From contig NC_088942.1 in the NCBI RefSeq assembly GCF_033473495.1, forward strand, positions 1,240,001 to 1,304,000: a stretch of DNA of 64,000 bases, written 5' to 3'. The position numbers and the translations under genes were made by a program. The notes under the pieces were generated by a model. That model did no database searches. It worked only from the letters and a program-made list of their open reading frames with translations, and was not told the origin of the DNA. This DNA comes from Cercospora beticola. Its lineage: Eukaryota > Ascomycota > Dothideomycetes > Mycosphaerellales > Mycosphaerellaceae. Within the stretch, counting starts at the first letter, position 1; every line of letters starts with the position of its first letter. Positions 30,352 to 43,465 of the stretch are shown here, in pieces.

Positions 30352-33300
30352 AGACAGACATGGGGGAATTTTGAGGTCTGATGAGCTTAGGAGCTAGCAG
30401 ATCATGGTACATCGGATAGGCACGAGGATAATACAGAGGATGGTTTGGCGTGGGTCGGAGTTTGGTGGGTGTTGGGTATCGTTGCTGATGCGTTCTGCAA
30501 GAACATGGTATAGAGCGGGAGTGGAGCAAGATCAGGGAGTCCAGTCCCGGGTTGTCTTTGTTGTTTGGGAGATGCGATGACGAAGTGAGGTTGTATAGCA
30601 AGCCAGCTAGAGCAAGTATGTAGATAGAGGACCCTGAACTCAGTTGTACTGTAGCTATTGTATAGTACTCTCAGGATCCAGGTTGTGCATCCTTCGCCAG
30701 GGATCGTGCCTGTATATTGTTGAAGTAGCTGTCGAATGCAACCAGAATTGCGTATCGTTATACTGTATGTAGGTCGAAGATACGTACCTTTTCCCTTGTC
30801 CAGGCCAAAGTTTCACGCGATAGCGTCATGACGCCAGACAGTCGACAAAACATGAAAGTCGGTGCAGGGCAGAATGGAGGGATACCTCAATAGCATCGTG
30901 GTTGTTGATGGGACGACCTTGCCGAGCTAGAGACCCTGAATATGTGATGAGTGCGTTGTACAATCAGCTGTGCTGGTTAGCTTATTCACTGACGTTGTTC
31001 TCTCGGAGCGCATGCCGACAATATCACTTGAGACCCTCACAAGACCTTGACCCGATTGAGTCGGGCGTCTTCATCGTTGAGCGGGCGCTCTTCCTGTGCC
31101 TATGTTTATGAGTCATGATATGCTGACACTTCTTCATGCAACACGCAATTTTAGATTTCGGTTGCTCAGGTCGGCAAGCAACTCATATGTTCATCCACGG
31201 CCCATGGTGAAGAAGAGAGATTGTCGAGCTCGCCCCCACAGCGACTCCAGCGCGAGGTTCCCCAACCACAAGAAGCTTTGTTGGGGTAGTTACCAACAAT
31301 ACGTTACACGTACGTGGGAAGTGCATTGTGATTGATCGCTGTAGTCTTCCAGTAGCGGGACACCAACATCTTGGCTGTGGTCCATCTGACCTACCATTTT
31401 ATTGATGTGCGGAACCCCACCCACATTCCCAAGAGAATGTGGCCACTGCGGGGAGGCTAATGCTTTGCACAAACACCTGCTGTCGTTGAGTCCTGGACGG
31501 CTTTTGTGCACGTGCAAATTAGTAAGCGGCGATCGTTGTCTGCAGGTCGTTGGCGAAGACATCCGGTGATCGCCATATGCCAGTCAGCCAGGTCCCTTAG
31601 CAGCCGAGGACCCTCTTACGAAAGTTGTCTGCTTGCAAGACTCATCATCAGTCTCTTCATGCAAGTTGGGATCCTGGCATCAGACAAGGATGCTGCTGAT
31701 TGGCACGAGTGGATCGACAAGTGCATTATGATATGACATTTGCTCATCATCAGTCGAATCACTCCTTCAGTCGAAGCCGTTCTGATTTTCGACGTGTTGC
31801 AGATGCTGTATAGGAACGTGGCAGTTTTCGAAGCCTTCAGCATTGTCCAATCGGCGCCGAGGAGAAGTTCATCGCGAAGCGAGTCATTCCAGTCGGAGCC
31901 GCATTTTAGCGCCCACGAGCAAGTTGGTTGGCATTCGAGATGATCATAACCTGCACAGCGCTCGTATCAACGTTTTGCGACATCGGCAAAACTTTCCAGA
32001 CTGTCTAGCAGGGTCGGTCCCCATCAAGCGATATCGTGGAGGTGACAGCGGCGTTTCTGTCCAATTTCGTCGTCCTTGGACCCAACGAAGCAACGGAAAG
32101 GGTAGGTTACACCTTGATCCAAGAGCCTTGATCAGGTTGCGAAGGGGATCGGTCGATGGCGTCTGGAATTTTAACCCGAGAGAGGCTGCAATGCCTGATG
32201 TCGTGGTGCGGTTCCCATTGCCCTCGGAGATTCTCTTCTGCTCGTCAGCGTCGGCCGCGAGAGCTCTGGCAGCATTGGAAGCAAATCGTATCCTGAGTAT
32301 AGATCGCGCTTGAAGAAACGGTGTCAAGTTGCAATCGTGGTCGATGCGCAGGCTGCAGTCGAATTATGTCTTTTGTCGTGGGCATGCGGTTTCGCCGTGT
32401 GCGGCAGCAGCGTATTGCGGAGCGCGGCCGTGCAGTGTGCGAGGTGCTGCGATGGCAAAATCTCGGAATTCCGAGACTTGGCTGTGATGACATGGGATCC
32501 CGTAGAAGCTTTGCAGCGATCTTGGACTTCACTCTTCCACTCACGCTCTGTGCTGTGGAGTCAAGCGACACATTTTGCGTAGTGCGCGGGCGCTTCAGCT
32601 AGTCCATCAAATCACATCAATTCCACTCAATGTGGTGCTGTTTGCGAGGAGCCTGGGTGTGGTATCAGTCCCTATAGGGGCTATGCTGCAGTGCTGGGCA
32701 GCCGAAGGCCGAGTACGAATGGCGGCATCGTCTCCACGAGGACCAGTCGTAGTGGTAGGTGGCGAGTCCCCGTCATGCTTGACCGCCTACGCCATCAAGG
32801 TGTGTTCGGATCGCGCTAGCAATCGCTGGAAGTTGACGTCGATGTCTCATCCCATTCTGGCTGAACACAGGCCTAAACAAGAGGCCTGCATTCAAGCAGT
32901 TGGGCAGGGAAGGATGCACATTGGGGCACTTCCAACTCAGCAGCGTTCCAGCATCTACTCTTCCTGTGTTGATGAGACCGCGAGTGGCATTGGACGGCGA
33001 CTGATGGCAGAGTTATTGCGATTTCCCTGTTCAGGGGCTATTGGAGGCTCCGGTCTATCACCTCGATGACGTAGGTTGTTCTAGTTCGCTTGCAACACGC
33101 CTGTCACCTGCCGCTGCTCTTCCTCTTAGTTCGCGATCCGCGCATGTGTGCTGACATCCACAGTGGTCGTCGTCGTGGAGTGAATGCGAACCGAGGATGG
33201 TCGCAGCCAGATGGATGGTGGCGATCGTCGTTGCCCTTGCCAAGGCATATTCGATGGTAAGGCTTGCATAGCCTGGAGCGACGTGTGCCGTTCTGAATGA

Positions 33301-34491
33301 TGACGAAGCGGTGGCCTGATGCAACTCATGACTTATACACCTGGTTGGTGATTGACGTCCAGCCGTTAGTGCCCGCGATGAGTGAGGTTGGACCAGTGGA
33401 TCAGTCAACGCCACAAGCTGTTTTTCGGACGCACCCCGCATGTCCCCGCCGGCGGCTGTTCCCCTTAGCTTGACGCCAAGAGCGGAAGCAAAAGGGAGGC
33501 GCGTAGATGGTTGTCATTGATTTGGACACCAAGACCAGTGGTGACATGGTGCTCATGGCACAGTCATTTGATATATGTACTTTTGCAAAAGGGTTGAAGT
33601 AGAAGCCAAAAGTCGCATCGTTACGGATGCGACGTGCACATATGCACAACAGTCTCGTAGACTCCGGCTCTTCGGCCGAATGGCGCTCTGACGCCTTGCA
33701 CTCTCAGCGGTGAACGAGGCTCTCGCTGTGTGCCCAAATTGTAGCACCTCCAGCTTACTGCGCTGTGTTGGCTCTGCTGCGCCCTCGTATACGTCCCTCA
33801 CAGTGCAAAGCTCCGAGCTTGCAAGTGCTCTTCAAGCCCGCCCAGAGCTCAACGGGTCTGGAAAGATTCGGTATCCAGCTGGCTTCAAGGCGAGAGCGGT
33901 CTCGGTCCATCCAGTGCATTTTCGCCTCCATGCGATACCGGCTGTCGAATTCGCGTCAACAATAGCCCCGTGCGCTCGATTTCCAACACGTTGGTGCTAT
34001 CATCGCAAGCCCTCCAGATATGTGTGGCCTCTGTGCCTATTAAACATTATTCTAAGATGTCGGAGAGCTGATCCCGCACATGGACCGGCCATGGCTATCT
34101 GCAGACACGTCGATCAACGAACCACTGCCACGCCGAGAAGAGGTCGCCTGGCGGTCGAGTATGGTTTTTCGTGGTGCCGGATCAGGTGATAGAGCGTGTG
34201 AACAAGCCTATCTGCTCCCGATATTGTCTGTTCGCGTTTCAAATGCCGAGTTGGGAGTTTGGCGCCTTGTGGTGCTCGGTTCAAAAGCTCCGCGTCGTGT
34301 TCATGGCCAACAAGGCCGTGGGCATGCCCGCATGCTCAATCGAATGGAAGTCATCATGTCGTGGAGGGGTATGGTGCGAGATCGAGCGAATGACACAACG
34401 CAGAAGCCCAGACTATTGGTCGCGAACGGGATCCCAATATGGTCGCGAAGGGGCGAGAGGTTCTTGAGCTGTTGTCAGGGTCAGTCTGCAT
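30352..34491. other. 4.1 kb without an intact gene
   Basis: No complete gene on either strand. Some minus-strand stretches are mildly protein-like (for example 32327-31944 with ALAADADEQKRISEGNGN, and 33340-33170 with HVAPGYASLTIEYALA), but none links into a gene and none is recognised. Base composition is similar to the neighbours, so strong RIP mutation is not obvious. Confidence 0.4.
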
Positions 34492-35354
34492 CTATGTCCT
34501 GCTAAGGAGAAGCTTGCCTGCTTGTGTGCTGCTCGCCGCTGTCGAGCTCGCGCTGCCTTTGCGAGAGCTACTGCTATCCGGTGGAGACAGTAAGTCGGAC
34601 GAGTGCTCATCGTCCTCATCTCCGGAGGCAGGTTCGTTCATTTGGCGTTGCTGTTTGTTCCTGTAATCCCGATAGCGGAAAACATGCCACAGCATCCATC
34701 TGATGATCCAGTTGTCGGGAGCGTGCGGATCTGCGGTGTCATGTCCAAATTGATACACCGCACGGGTTTGGGGTTGAGCGTCATGGTAAATTCTCAATAC
34801 TTCTCGCTGCCATGCGCTTTCATGAATCTGGGCAGTGCTCGTTGCCTGGCCTTCAAGCAATCGCTTGCGCCCCTCAGCGGCTTCCATCTGCGCGAGAGTC
34901 AGCCGAAAGGATGCATGCCATGCCATCAAAGCATGCCTTCATAAGATTGTACACTCGCCGGTGCGTGCCATTGGTAGGGTCGAGACCAAGACGCGCAAAG
35001 AATCGTGCTTTCGACTCTGACTGAGCTAATGCCTGGAAGAATGTTCAGAAGATGCAAGAGATGAGACCTCGCTGATCCACCTTACTGGCACTTGCGGAGC
35101 CATCGCATTGCCCGGGCCGTCTTTGTAATCACGCGATCCACTTGGCGTATAGGTTGTACGAACGATCCGAGGATCAGTCTTGCAGCTAATGTGAAAGTCA
35201 GCGACCTTCTGACTCAACCGAATGTAGTAGTCCAGCACTTTGCCACGGCTTTTTCAACGCTATCCCAACATCGGTAGTAGGCTTGTCCCGTGGACTCGGG
35301 CATGTTCCTTTGCACTTGCCGACACGACACGGTGGTTTCACGAGTTTTAAAGAC
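34492..35354 (-). pseudogene. Frame-broken gene of unknown family
   Basis: Four protein-like segments lie in order on the minus strand. 35354-35238 contains MPESTGQAYYRCWDSVEKAV. 35235-35086 contains LDYYIRLSQKVADFHISCK and KDGPGNAMAP. A clean 53-nt intron (35033-35085, GTAAGG to TTCCAG) leads to 35032-34922, with KARFFARLGLDPTNGTHRRV. Then 34926-34492 contains YHDAQPQTRAVYQFGHD and PDNWIIRWMLWHVFRYRD. The first and second segments are out of frame by one base (AAG then CTG, one G short). The third and fourth are out of frame at a GGCATGGCATGC repeat. Neither gap can hold an intron. The upstream start is not found. It is either a recent pseudogene or two assembly indels. Confidence 0.5.
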
Positions 35355-37762
35355 GCATTACGAAGCCCAGCAGGCTTAGCTGGTAATTGGTCGACAGCAC
35401 GGCGGTCGATGACGAAAGACCACCATCCCGTGTCAACGGAGACACAGTAACTGCTGGATATGGACCACAATTCATTTCTGGACAAAGGAGCTAGCAATGC
35501 CACAGATGACAGGGCCCTCACCGCAATGATCGTTGACCTCCACGTGGGTGACGTTTGGACAAAGCAGGAGACGACTTGAATTGCGCTGTGTGGCATGGGC
35601 CGCAACTCTGTCGGCATTGCCTGGGCTCTGTGACAGGATTGTAGCCCACAGACAATTTGCCTGTGTGGTGACTGGCGAGGATGATGGCACCGCGGACTCC
35701 GCCAGTACCCGTCCGCTCGCAAAGCTGCGAGGAGGGATACCCTCGTCTGCATATGCTTATTGTGCAAGCGCTGCCCACTGCTGGTAGGCGATCTTCACGA
35801 GTAAGCGCGCGCCCATTCGTGGCCGCGGCCACTTCAACCACGACTCATAGACTCAGTATGGCCGTCGGGTTGATGCCAAGTCGTCTGAATACATTGCTGG
35901 CATTGTCATTGTCCAGCAAACTCGTGGCAATAGCCTCTTTGCCGGCATCCTAGACATTTACACTCGCAGACTCTCTGCAAGCCTGGTGCCAGCAACAAAT
36001 GAGCAGCTCCTGTAGCTTGCACTACGGTGTCGTCCATTCGCGAAGGCCCTGCTGCACTTGTGTCGTCATACGATGGATTGCCTCCTGTTTGCCTGGATGC
36101 GGTAAACGGTGCGAGCAGGGAGGATCTCACTGAACAGACTTGCATAGAGCGTATTGTCGGCTCACACGATTAGTCCTGATACTGCTTGCCGGTCCACAGG
36201 ATCGGAAAGGGACAGTGCTGTGTAACGGTGAACGCTGAACCGCAAATGCCGATGCTAGGAAAAGAGTTTGATATACCGACCCCTCCGCATTTTGGTAGAG
36301 TCGTTGTGAGTGGTCGGTAGATGTTCGGCTGCCAAGGTACCTGGTTTACGGCAGCGATTGGATCTCCGGTTTTTGCCAATGCTCCCCTGGAGTCAGTGGC
36401 GTCGATATCGAGCTCCCTACACTTGGTCAGCGTGGTGTCTGTTGATCGGCCAATGCTTTCTTCACGATGCTACCGAAAGTGAGGTGCATGTCAGCGGGTC
36501 GACCAGGGGCGGGATGTTTCCGTCCTCAAGTTCAAACGTCCCAAGCGACAAGTGGTGAGGCCATGCGGTGTGCGTTACGAGGGCCTGGCAGAGATGAAGC
36601 CAGCGTACACAGCAATGTGTCCGGGCGAGGTGCGCAAGGGAGAAAAGAAGAACGCCGTAACCTAAGGTGTAGTAGCGAGCGGCAGCATGCGAGATCGAGC
36701 ACTATCTGCTCTCACTGACGCATCACATCATGGCTAATGGACTGTCTGCAGAGTCCGTGCCGGCAGCAGCACTGGCTGTATCTGACTTTTGATGACGAAA
36801 CAGGCTACCGGGGTTGAACACTGATGCCGCTTCCCACGCTGGACCAGGATACAGAATAAGCGTTCGAGACCAGAGAAGGGATCATGGGCCGCATTCGCGC
36901 AGGGATCAAGTGGTTATGATATCGCTTGCTCCAGAATCTTGGGCATCGCTGGTGACTTCAGCTCAAGACAGGTCGGGCAGCCCTTGCTGATGGCTGGAGC
37001 TCCGCGTGTTGTGGTCGCGCGGTTCCTGGGCAATGACGTTCGTCTTCAGGATTCATAGTTTTGGACCAGCGCATGCTTGCGGGAATATCAAGTCCTCACC
37101 TGCCAAAAATGCTGACGTCGCTGAGCCAGCCATGAAAAGTTATGTCCGAGTGAGAGTCGTGAACCAACCTGGCTTACAGCCCAACAACCACGACCAGAGT
37201 GTGCGGTGCTATGGATCCACTCGCTCGGTAGGGTCGCTCCAGATCCGGGAAAATGGCATGAATGCAATAAGATACAGTAGGGAGCTACCACGTCCCCGGG
37301 TCGTCAAAATTGCTCCACTTCTGGCTGATACCTGTGAGAGCCTGCCTGCCTCAGCGTTAAATACGAGCGTCGGCAGAGACTCCGAATACTCACTCCACGA
37401 GACACGGATCTCGACTCATTCTCTGCGGCCCAGGTGTTTGGTCGAAGTAGTGCGTAGCTTATTCACGCAAGGAATCCTCGTCCAACAAAATCTGATAAGC
37501 GCTTCATCCGTCAATCGGCGCTGTCGCTAACTTGGTCGCAAGGTTTCAGCTGAAACACCTGCAGAAATGGTGCTTGGCGGTCAACGACCTTGACTTGATG
37601 ATGCTCGTCGATTCCCACCCTCTAAGCCGTCGGCTTTGTCACTCGCATCAACACACTTCCGAAAGAGACGTTGCCTGATATTCTCGCAGGTTCCATTTGG
37701 GAATTCAGTGAGTCCTGTATCCTGCAACATTTTCAAGAAAAATCCATACTCGCCTCAGGACT
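35355..37762. other. Intergenic, possible upstream part of the broken gene
   Basis: A minus-strand stretch near 35620-35470 (LLLCPNVTHVEVNDHCG) may be a further remnant of the gene at 34492-35354. The remainder shows only chance frames. Confidence 0.35.
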
Positions 37763-38700
37763 TCACGAGACGCGGGCTGCCTTCTTGTTACACAAGATGT
37801 CCCTGCTCGAATAGAGGCTCGCGCGAAGCTTGTATTCGTTCTTGGAGGTAATTCCAAGATAAGTATAAGCATCACATTTGTAATAGATGGGCTTCCCTTC
37901 GGCTGAGCAAAGACCGACATCTACCAGCGCCTTTAGCACTCGCTCGACGTCATCTCGGTCGGAGAAATCGTAGGTGTAGACGCAGATTAAGGTATCTGAG
38001 TTCCCAGGATTCAGCACGGCGGATTTGGAGGTCGGACCAAGCCTGCCCTCTACTGTCGCAGTAGCGACAGTACACCAATACTGCTCCAGGTTTGCGACAC
38101 CGGGAAACAACATCCATTTGCCGTATGTGACGCCTGTCCCGATTGCTAGAGCACGCAGATCTCGCTCTAAATGGCTCGAGTTTGGCGGCCGTACTTCCAG
38201 TTCGGACTTCCGCTTGAATGCTTCCAGAAGAGCAGAGCCGCGTTGCTGCAAGGAGATAAGATCGGGACTTTTGTCGTCACGGACCTGAGAGATCGGCAGA
38301 GTTGGGCTACCGACCCATAGCCAGCCATCGTCTGTTGTAGTGAGAGGATTGACGGGCGGTTTCCTGACAAGGAAGGCATCGACGGACTCGTCACGCTGCC
38401 ATGCGTTCTCACGTCCCAGCCAGCGATCGGACACCAGAATCCGATCAGGCGTACTCGCTGCGACGACCCCCGTCTCTTGAGAAATAGCCTTGGTCCGTTT
38501 CGAGGTGACAGCACGCATCGGGAGCTGGCAGGCAATATTCAGGCTGCGCTGCTTCTGTTCTTCGCATTCTGCCTGGATATCGGTATCGCCTACCTGCATC
38601 AGCTGTTCTGTGCCCTCCTTACCCTGCTTGCCACCATACCATAGAAGCTGCTGTCGTCGGAGATCCAGCCTTCGCCGTCGACCAGGTCTTCGGATCCCAT
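37763..38700 (-). CDS. Bles03/DUF1917-family protein
   Basis: Exons 38640-38700 and 37763-38589, 295 aa. A 50-nt intron (GTATGG to GGTAG) joins DDSSFYG to DTDIQAECEEQKQR in frame; other splice choices break the frame. The central block WLGRENAWQRDESVDAFLVR, then DDGWLWVGSP, and the C-terminal block KPIYYKCDAYTYLGI, then NEYKLRASLYSSRD are the conserved parts of the Bles03 (DUF1917) family, small basic-fold proteins related to eIF4E. The molecular role is not established. The protein has no signal peptide and is probably cytosolic. It stands alone between long gene-poor stretches. Confidence 0.82.
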
Positions 38701-40206
38701 TGTTGAAATGGCTCTATCGGCAGCGGCGCACCATGACCTTCTTTTGATCACATCAGGTTTGACTATGCCTCGTCTTGCAGTGTTAGTCCGCAACAGATGG
38801 ATGAAGGTCTCGGTCTCTGTTTGCTCTTGCCAACCTGAACCTGATCGAAGCTTAGTCAGCTGGCCTCGGCTATCGGCCCGGCACTTCGGGCCGATTGGAG
38901 TGCTCAGCGGTAGCCTTGGCACCTGTTCCTGTCCCCAAAGTCAACCAACTTCCTGACATGCAAATGGCCAACAATCAGCTAAGGAGCACATTTCCAAGTG
39001 AACGGAAAAGAGAGCCATGTTCCAAAATGCACAATATCACATGCAATTTTCGCGCCACCTGACTGGATCCTTCGAACACCAGGTGGCGGATTGCTGGAGG
39101 TTTTCCGCAGCACCATCTACTCAAGTATCTGCCAAAGAACTTCCAACGACAAGTGATTGCAGGTCGACGGTTCGAGTCTTTCATCACCCTTTCGTCTGGG
39201 ACAGCTGAGCCTAGGACTTCTGATAGGGCTAGAGATGACTCGCTGTTCAGGCGACCAGAGAAACCTTCAAGGCCCCAACTGATGGTCACTGACCGCCGGA
39301 GTAACGCAGAGTATCCTAGCCCACTGGTTCGTGATGGAGGTGTCAGCGTGGTAAAAGCACGAACTCAACTACCGGCAACACTCACGTAACGAGTGGCTAT
39401 TCACCTTCCAAGATCAGGGATTCCATTTTTACCGCATTTGTTGGGCTGCGCAGCAGTTTCCTTGGAAAGCCAGGAGCGGAGCCCTCTTTGACTGAGGAAT
39501 GATCTCGCCTTGCACACCTTCTCAATCCTACACAGTCATGCCATCTTCCAGGTACCGAGCGCCAGAATGTCATGCCAAAGCATCAGCTGTATTGTTGTGG
39601 TACCTGTGTAGCTCTTCGTGGTTCTGCTATTATCAGCTTCCAAGGAACCACAGCTCATCTCGATATAATTGGAGCTATGCATCTCAGCCTCACTAGACGT
39701 CGCACTCGCATATGCAGTGGACGTATTGTGGCGTTCCGTGGCGTTGAGTCCACTCGATTAAAGTCTGGCAAGAAACGCGGCAAACCCCATCCCACTAGAC
39801 TAAGACTTGTCAGCGGGCTCCGGATGTTTGACGAGTGGCAGGACTGAGACGAATACAACAAAGACTTTTCGTACTGCAACCTCGTGCTCAATTCTGCCAA
39901 GAAATCTGGCGCAGCCTTTCATGGCATGAAGCCTGCAGGCTAGACTCCAGAATGGGTTGCGATATGCGTGCGCCTCACAGCCTTGCACAGCTCTACTGAC
40001 ACATCATTGGCGGAGCAAGGCATCGGCATGTCCTGCGCGGCGCAGCAACAACTACAAAGGATGCGTCGCTGCCGCTCCTCTTTTCGAGTCTTGTCGCGAA
40101 CCCATCTCATCATAACTGAGCAGATAGACGAGTGGCACATTGGTGCTACTTTGCTCAGGTTGCCGATTCATGATACCAATCTAGCGATATCGTCGAACGG
40201 GCCCAA
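38701..40206. other. Divergent promoter region
   Basis: Lies between the start of the minus-strand DUF1917 gene and the plus-strand membrane protein gene. No further gene seen. Confidence 0.45.
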
Positions 40207-42710
40207 ATGTCGTCCAAGCCTGCAATCGTACATCGCCCTGGGTATTCGAGGCTATGGACGGAGGATGGCAACGACAGACGCGCGCCAAATTGCTCTGAAG
40301 AATTACATATCCAACATGCTACAGATTTCGAAACTGCTGCCGCCGTGCCTGTCGCTACCATTATTGCAACTCCACTAAGCCAAACGCCCACGAAGGTGCC
40401 GATCTCGTCATCTGGAGACTTGTCCGACGCGTCGCACCACTGCAAGACTTCTGAGAGTATCAAACGTAAAACCCTAAACTCCCCGATCGCCATCGTCATA
40501 ATCCTCCTCGCCGCATTCTCGACAGCCTTCTCTGCGATATTCCTGGTTGTTGGTCTACATGGCCCCAGCTATGGGAAATACATTGGAAAACATGGTGGGC
40601 TCAGTCCTTCAAAAGCCGCTTTCCTGACGACATTGGACGCCAAGCTAGTCGAGTTATCCTTTGCAACTATTTCTGTTGCATTCGTGGGGCAGGTGCTGGC
40701 TCGTCGGGCTGTGGAGCAGCAGAAGAAAACCGGAGCCGGCATCACTCTCGCTGAGATGAACATGCGGACATGGATCATGCAGCCTGGGACATTGTTGACT
40801 CAATGGCAGAGCACTCGATATGCTAGCCTATCCATGTTGGGCTTTGTGTCAGTTATAGCTGCTACCATGACGCTGCTTTACACGTCTGCAGCTACCGCAC
40901 TGGTGCAACCGCAGCCGGTAATGCTCTGGACGCCTAAACAACTTCAGACCCTGGTCAGGACACAGTCGATCAACCCCGACTATCTTGCAGACGGCTGCAA
41001 GACCCCAATACGGCCCATATACGACAAAGAATTCAATGATTCGAAGCCCGATCTTTCCAAAGGAACATGCTTACAAGTGAATCTTGGGTCGGGCGCCTTG
41101 TACGATCTAGGAAAGTTCCTCGGCACATGGACAGATATAGTGGCGAGGTCCAGATCTGGCATCGTAAGCCCAGAAAATCGGCCTGCGGGCACCACATTAC
41201 TCTATGATAATACGACCATCCAACCCGCATGGATCGAAATAGCGCCTGTGACACAGTCAGCATTCTCGGATTACAGGATCAACAATGCCACTATGGCTTT
41301 GCCCCATCCGGGAATCATACAGGCCGCTCAAGGTCCAGTGAACAATTTGCCGCCACACAGCGGTCCAGATGTGCAGCTCGAGATACGAGCCTCTTTACGC
41401 AGTCCAGTTTTGAATGTGATCTGCGTCACAATGAACACGACACAGGCACGACCGTTCGTATACAGCATGTGGGACGGTCGAAACAGAACTTCATGCAACG
41501 AGACGGACTGGTCATCCAGCGGACCTGGTGGGACATGGCCACGATGCTCAAGTTACCCAAATAACCTTAACCGTTACCTCAATGGAACGGAGTTTGATGA
41601 CATCTTCCGCTGGGGTGAAAAGTACGGTGTACTTAGATACCCTCCCATATTTCCTATACTTCCCAAGGACTACAATACGATCCTCAACGATTCGGTAGGC
41701 TTTTTCGGTTGGGGCTCGACCTCTATATACATGTTGGGTAAGGGCGACCCTACCGATTCTAGGAACCGATCGACGAATGTAAACATGGAGGACACGAACT
41801 ACGCTCTCTGTGGTATATCTGCTGCCATCACGCCCTTCTGCTCCACCCGCTACAACGTCACGGCAGGCGGCGCGAAATTGCAAGTAGTATGCGACGATGA
41901 TGATCCTTATCAATACATCAAGAGTGCACGAAGTGCGCCTAGCGGCAATTCGACACTGTCGAAGGACTTCGTCAATATTGCCGGTGAATGGGCCAGAAGT
42001 GAGTATGCTGTTGGCCTTGTAAGTCCCTCGACTGTGAGAACTGACGTTGGATGGCAGGTACCACACTCAACGCTGGGCTACTACATGGTAACGCCAGTGT
42101 CGGTCGTCTACTCACACAATTGATCGTCACGTCAGAGCATCTGGCCTCGAACTTGCCTTGTGAGTCACGGCATTGATGTTGAGATGATGCGACCTGACAG
42201 AACCTAGCCACGGCAGAGTCACTCGCGGTCTTAGGTGCTAACCTGCTGATCCAAAGCTCGATGGATTCTCCAGCAACTATGTTCTGGAATTACACTGACA
42301 CGCAAATCGACGGCTCGTACCAGTATTTTAACGCTTCAGTCCGAATGCAGCAGTATAAGAGTGGCGGTACTCAACCCTACGAAGAAGCATTTACTATTGT
42401 GTTGATCGTCGTATTTGCCATGAGCGTTCTCATCCTGGCATACTTCCTATTCCACCGCTACTGGTACACCGATTCCAGCGAACCCACGCACCTCTTCACG
42501 CTCGCATTACAGTCACCAGCGAGTGACAAGATTGCAGGCAGCTGTGCCACTGGACCGATTGGAGAGCAGTACAACATCAGGTGGCAAGTTGATACTGACG
42601 ATGGACATTACTACGTTACTCCTCAGGATGAATCAATCTCAGGTCACGGCAGCGACATGAAGAAGAGGCGTGGTTGGAAAGAGGATGTCGAGCTTTTGCT
42701 GCGCAAGTAG
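40207..42710 (+). CDS. Multipass membrane protein with large glycosylated ectodomain
   Basis: Exons 40207-41998, 42058-42159, 42208-42710; 798 aa, introns 59 and 48 nt, phases consistent. After a polar N-terminus come hydrophobic segments at about 93-116 (IAIVIILLAAFSTAFSAIFL), 145-165 and 205-230. Then follows a 400-residue loop with many N-glycosylation sites (NNATMALP, NRTSCNETDW, NRSTNVN, YNVTAGG) and Cys. A last membrane segment (FTIVLIVVFAMSVLILAYFL) lies near residue 690, and a cytosolic tail ends in RGWKEDVELLLRK. Such four-TM fungal proteins are widespread and some are mislabelled in databases. Function is unknown. A plasma-membrane location is inferred from topology. Confidence 0.85.
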
Positions 42711-42730
42711 TGTTGCATAATAAAGCCAAG

Positions 42731-42829
42731 CTACATGTCTCCCTCCAAAGTCTTGCTGGCCGGTTCGGTTGCGCATTGCCTTGCGTATTCGTCATGCGTG
42801 CTCGCCAACAAGACACATGAAGATGACAT
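42731..42829 (-). pseudogene. Decayed second copy of the small secreted protein gene (tentative)
   Basis: A 32-codon frame starts at 42829, 107 bases below a TATATAA that has the same surroundings as the promoter at 43466. The first 20-30 bases weakly align with the start of the 43361 gene, but the predicted peptide (MSSSCVLLASTHDEY at its start) has lost the signal-peptide character. Ends 21 bases from the stop of the convergent membrane protein gene. Confidence 0.35.
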
Positions 42830-42935
42830 CGTAATAATATCTGTGAGAGTGGTGCAGAGTGTTGATGGAATTTCTTGCGGGTTCTGCTTTGCTGATTTTC
42901 GAAAGTGACTGCACTGCTCTGAGGAGGCTTACGTG

Positions 42936-42964
42936 TTATATATGCGAGGTCGACCCTCGTCGAC
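42936..42964 (-). promoter_or_regulatory. Promoter module copy 2: TATA plus paired GTCGAC
   Basis: TATATAA on the minus strand (42936-42942) with GTCGAC palindromes at 42949-42954 and 42959-42964, 10 bases apart. Confidence 0.5.
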
Positions 42965-43169
42965 TTTGACCCGTACAATGCATACTTCTGCAGAGGGGAG
43001 GTCAATTTCGACTGCCCATATGACTCCTTCCACCTAGCTATTGCCTCATAGGCTTAGCGAGTCCAGTCCACGTTTGCCAGCCGTCGCTCAGAATCAGTAT
43101 GTTGGTCTTCGTGGAAAGTCAGCTTGAGCACGCGATCTTTGCGTCGTATAGACTGACGAATCTTTCTCT

Positions 43170-43361
43170 TTAGTGTCCTGAGGCACAAAATATATCAATC
43201 TGACAGTCCCCTTGAAGAGGAGACGGCCCAGTCTGCACCCAGGTCTGACATTTTCCACATATGGCGTCGTTGGTAGAGCCGGCGATGCTTGACTTGGTAT
43301 CGATTGGACTAGCCATAGCTGAAGCGGCGAAGAGAGCCAAGAAGATGGAGAGAAACATCAT
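43170..43361 (-). CDS. Small secreted cysteine protein
   Basis: 63 aa from the first of two adjacent ATGs (43361). MMFLSIFLALFAASAMAS is a strong signal peptide. The mature 45-residue peptide has four Cys (CGKC, then GDCQIDIFC), enough for two disulfides. A longer upstream extension of the frame was rejected because it would bury the signal peptide. A TATATAA lies 105 bases upstream. Small size, secretion and even Cys number fit the effector-candidate or antimicrobial-peptide profile, but I recognise no family. A 3' intron extending the protein cannot be excluded. Confidence 0.65.
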   Translation of the reverse strand: MMFLSIFLALFAASAMASPIDTKSSIAGSTNDAICGKCQTWVQTGPSPLQGDCQIDIFCASGH

Positions 43362-43465
43362 GAAAGATCTGGGTTGGTGGTGAGGATGTCGATGGTATCG
43401 CTTCCTGTGAATCTTGCTCTGATGTTTATCAGAGACGGCTGCGCTGAGCTGAGCAGCTTGGGGGA

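Noticed and set aside
39120..39190. GGTTCGAGTC resembling a tRNA T-loop
   Set aside because: No matching stem, acceptor arm or anticodon arm can be formed around it.
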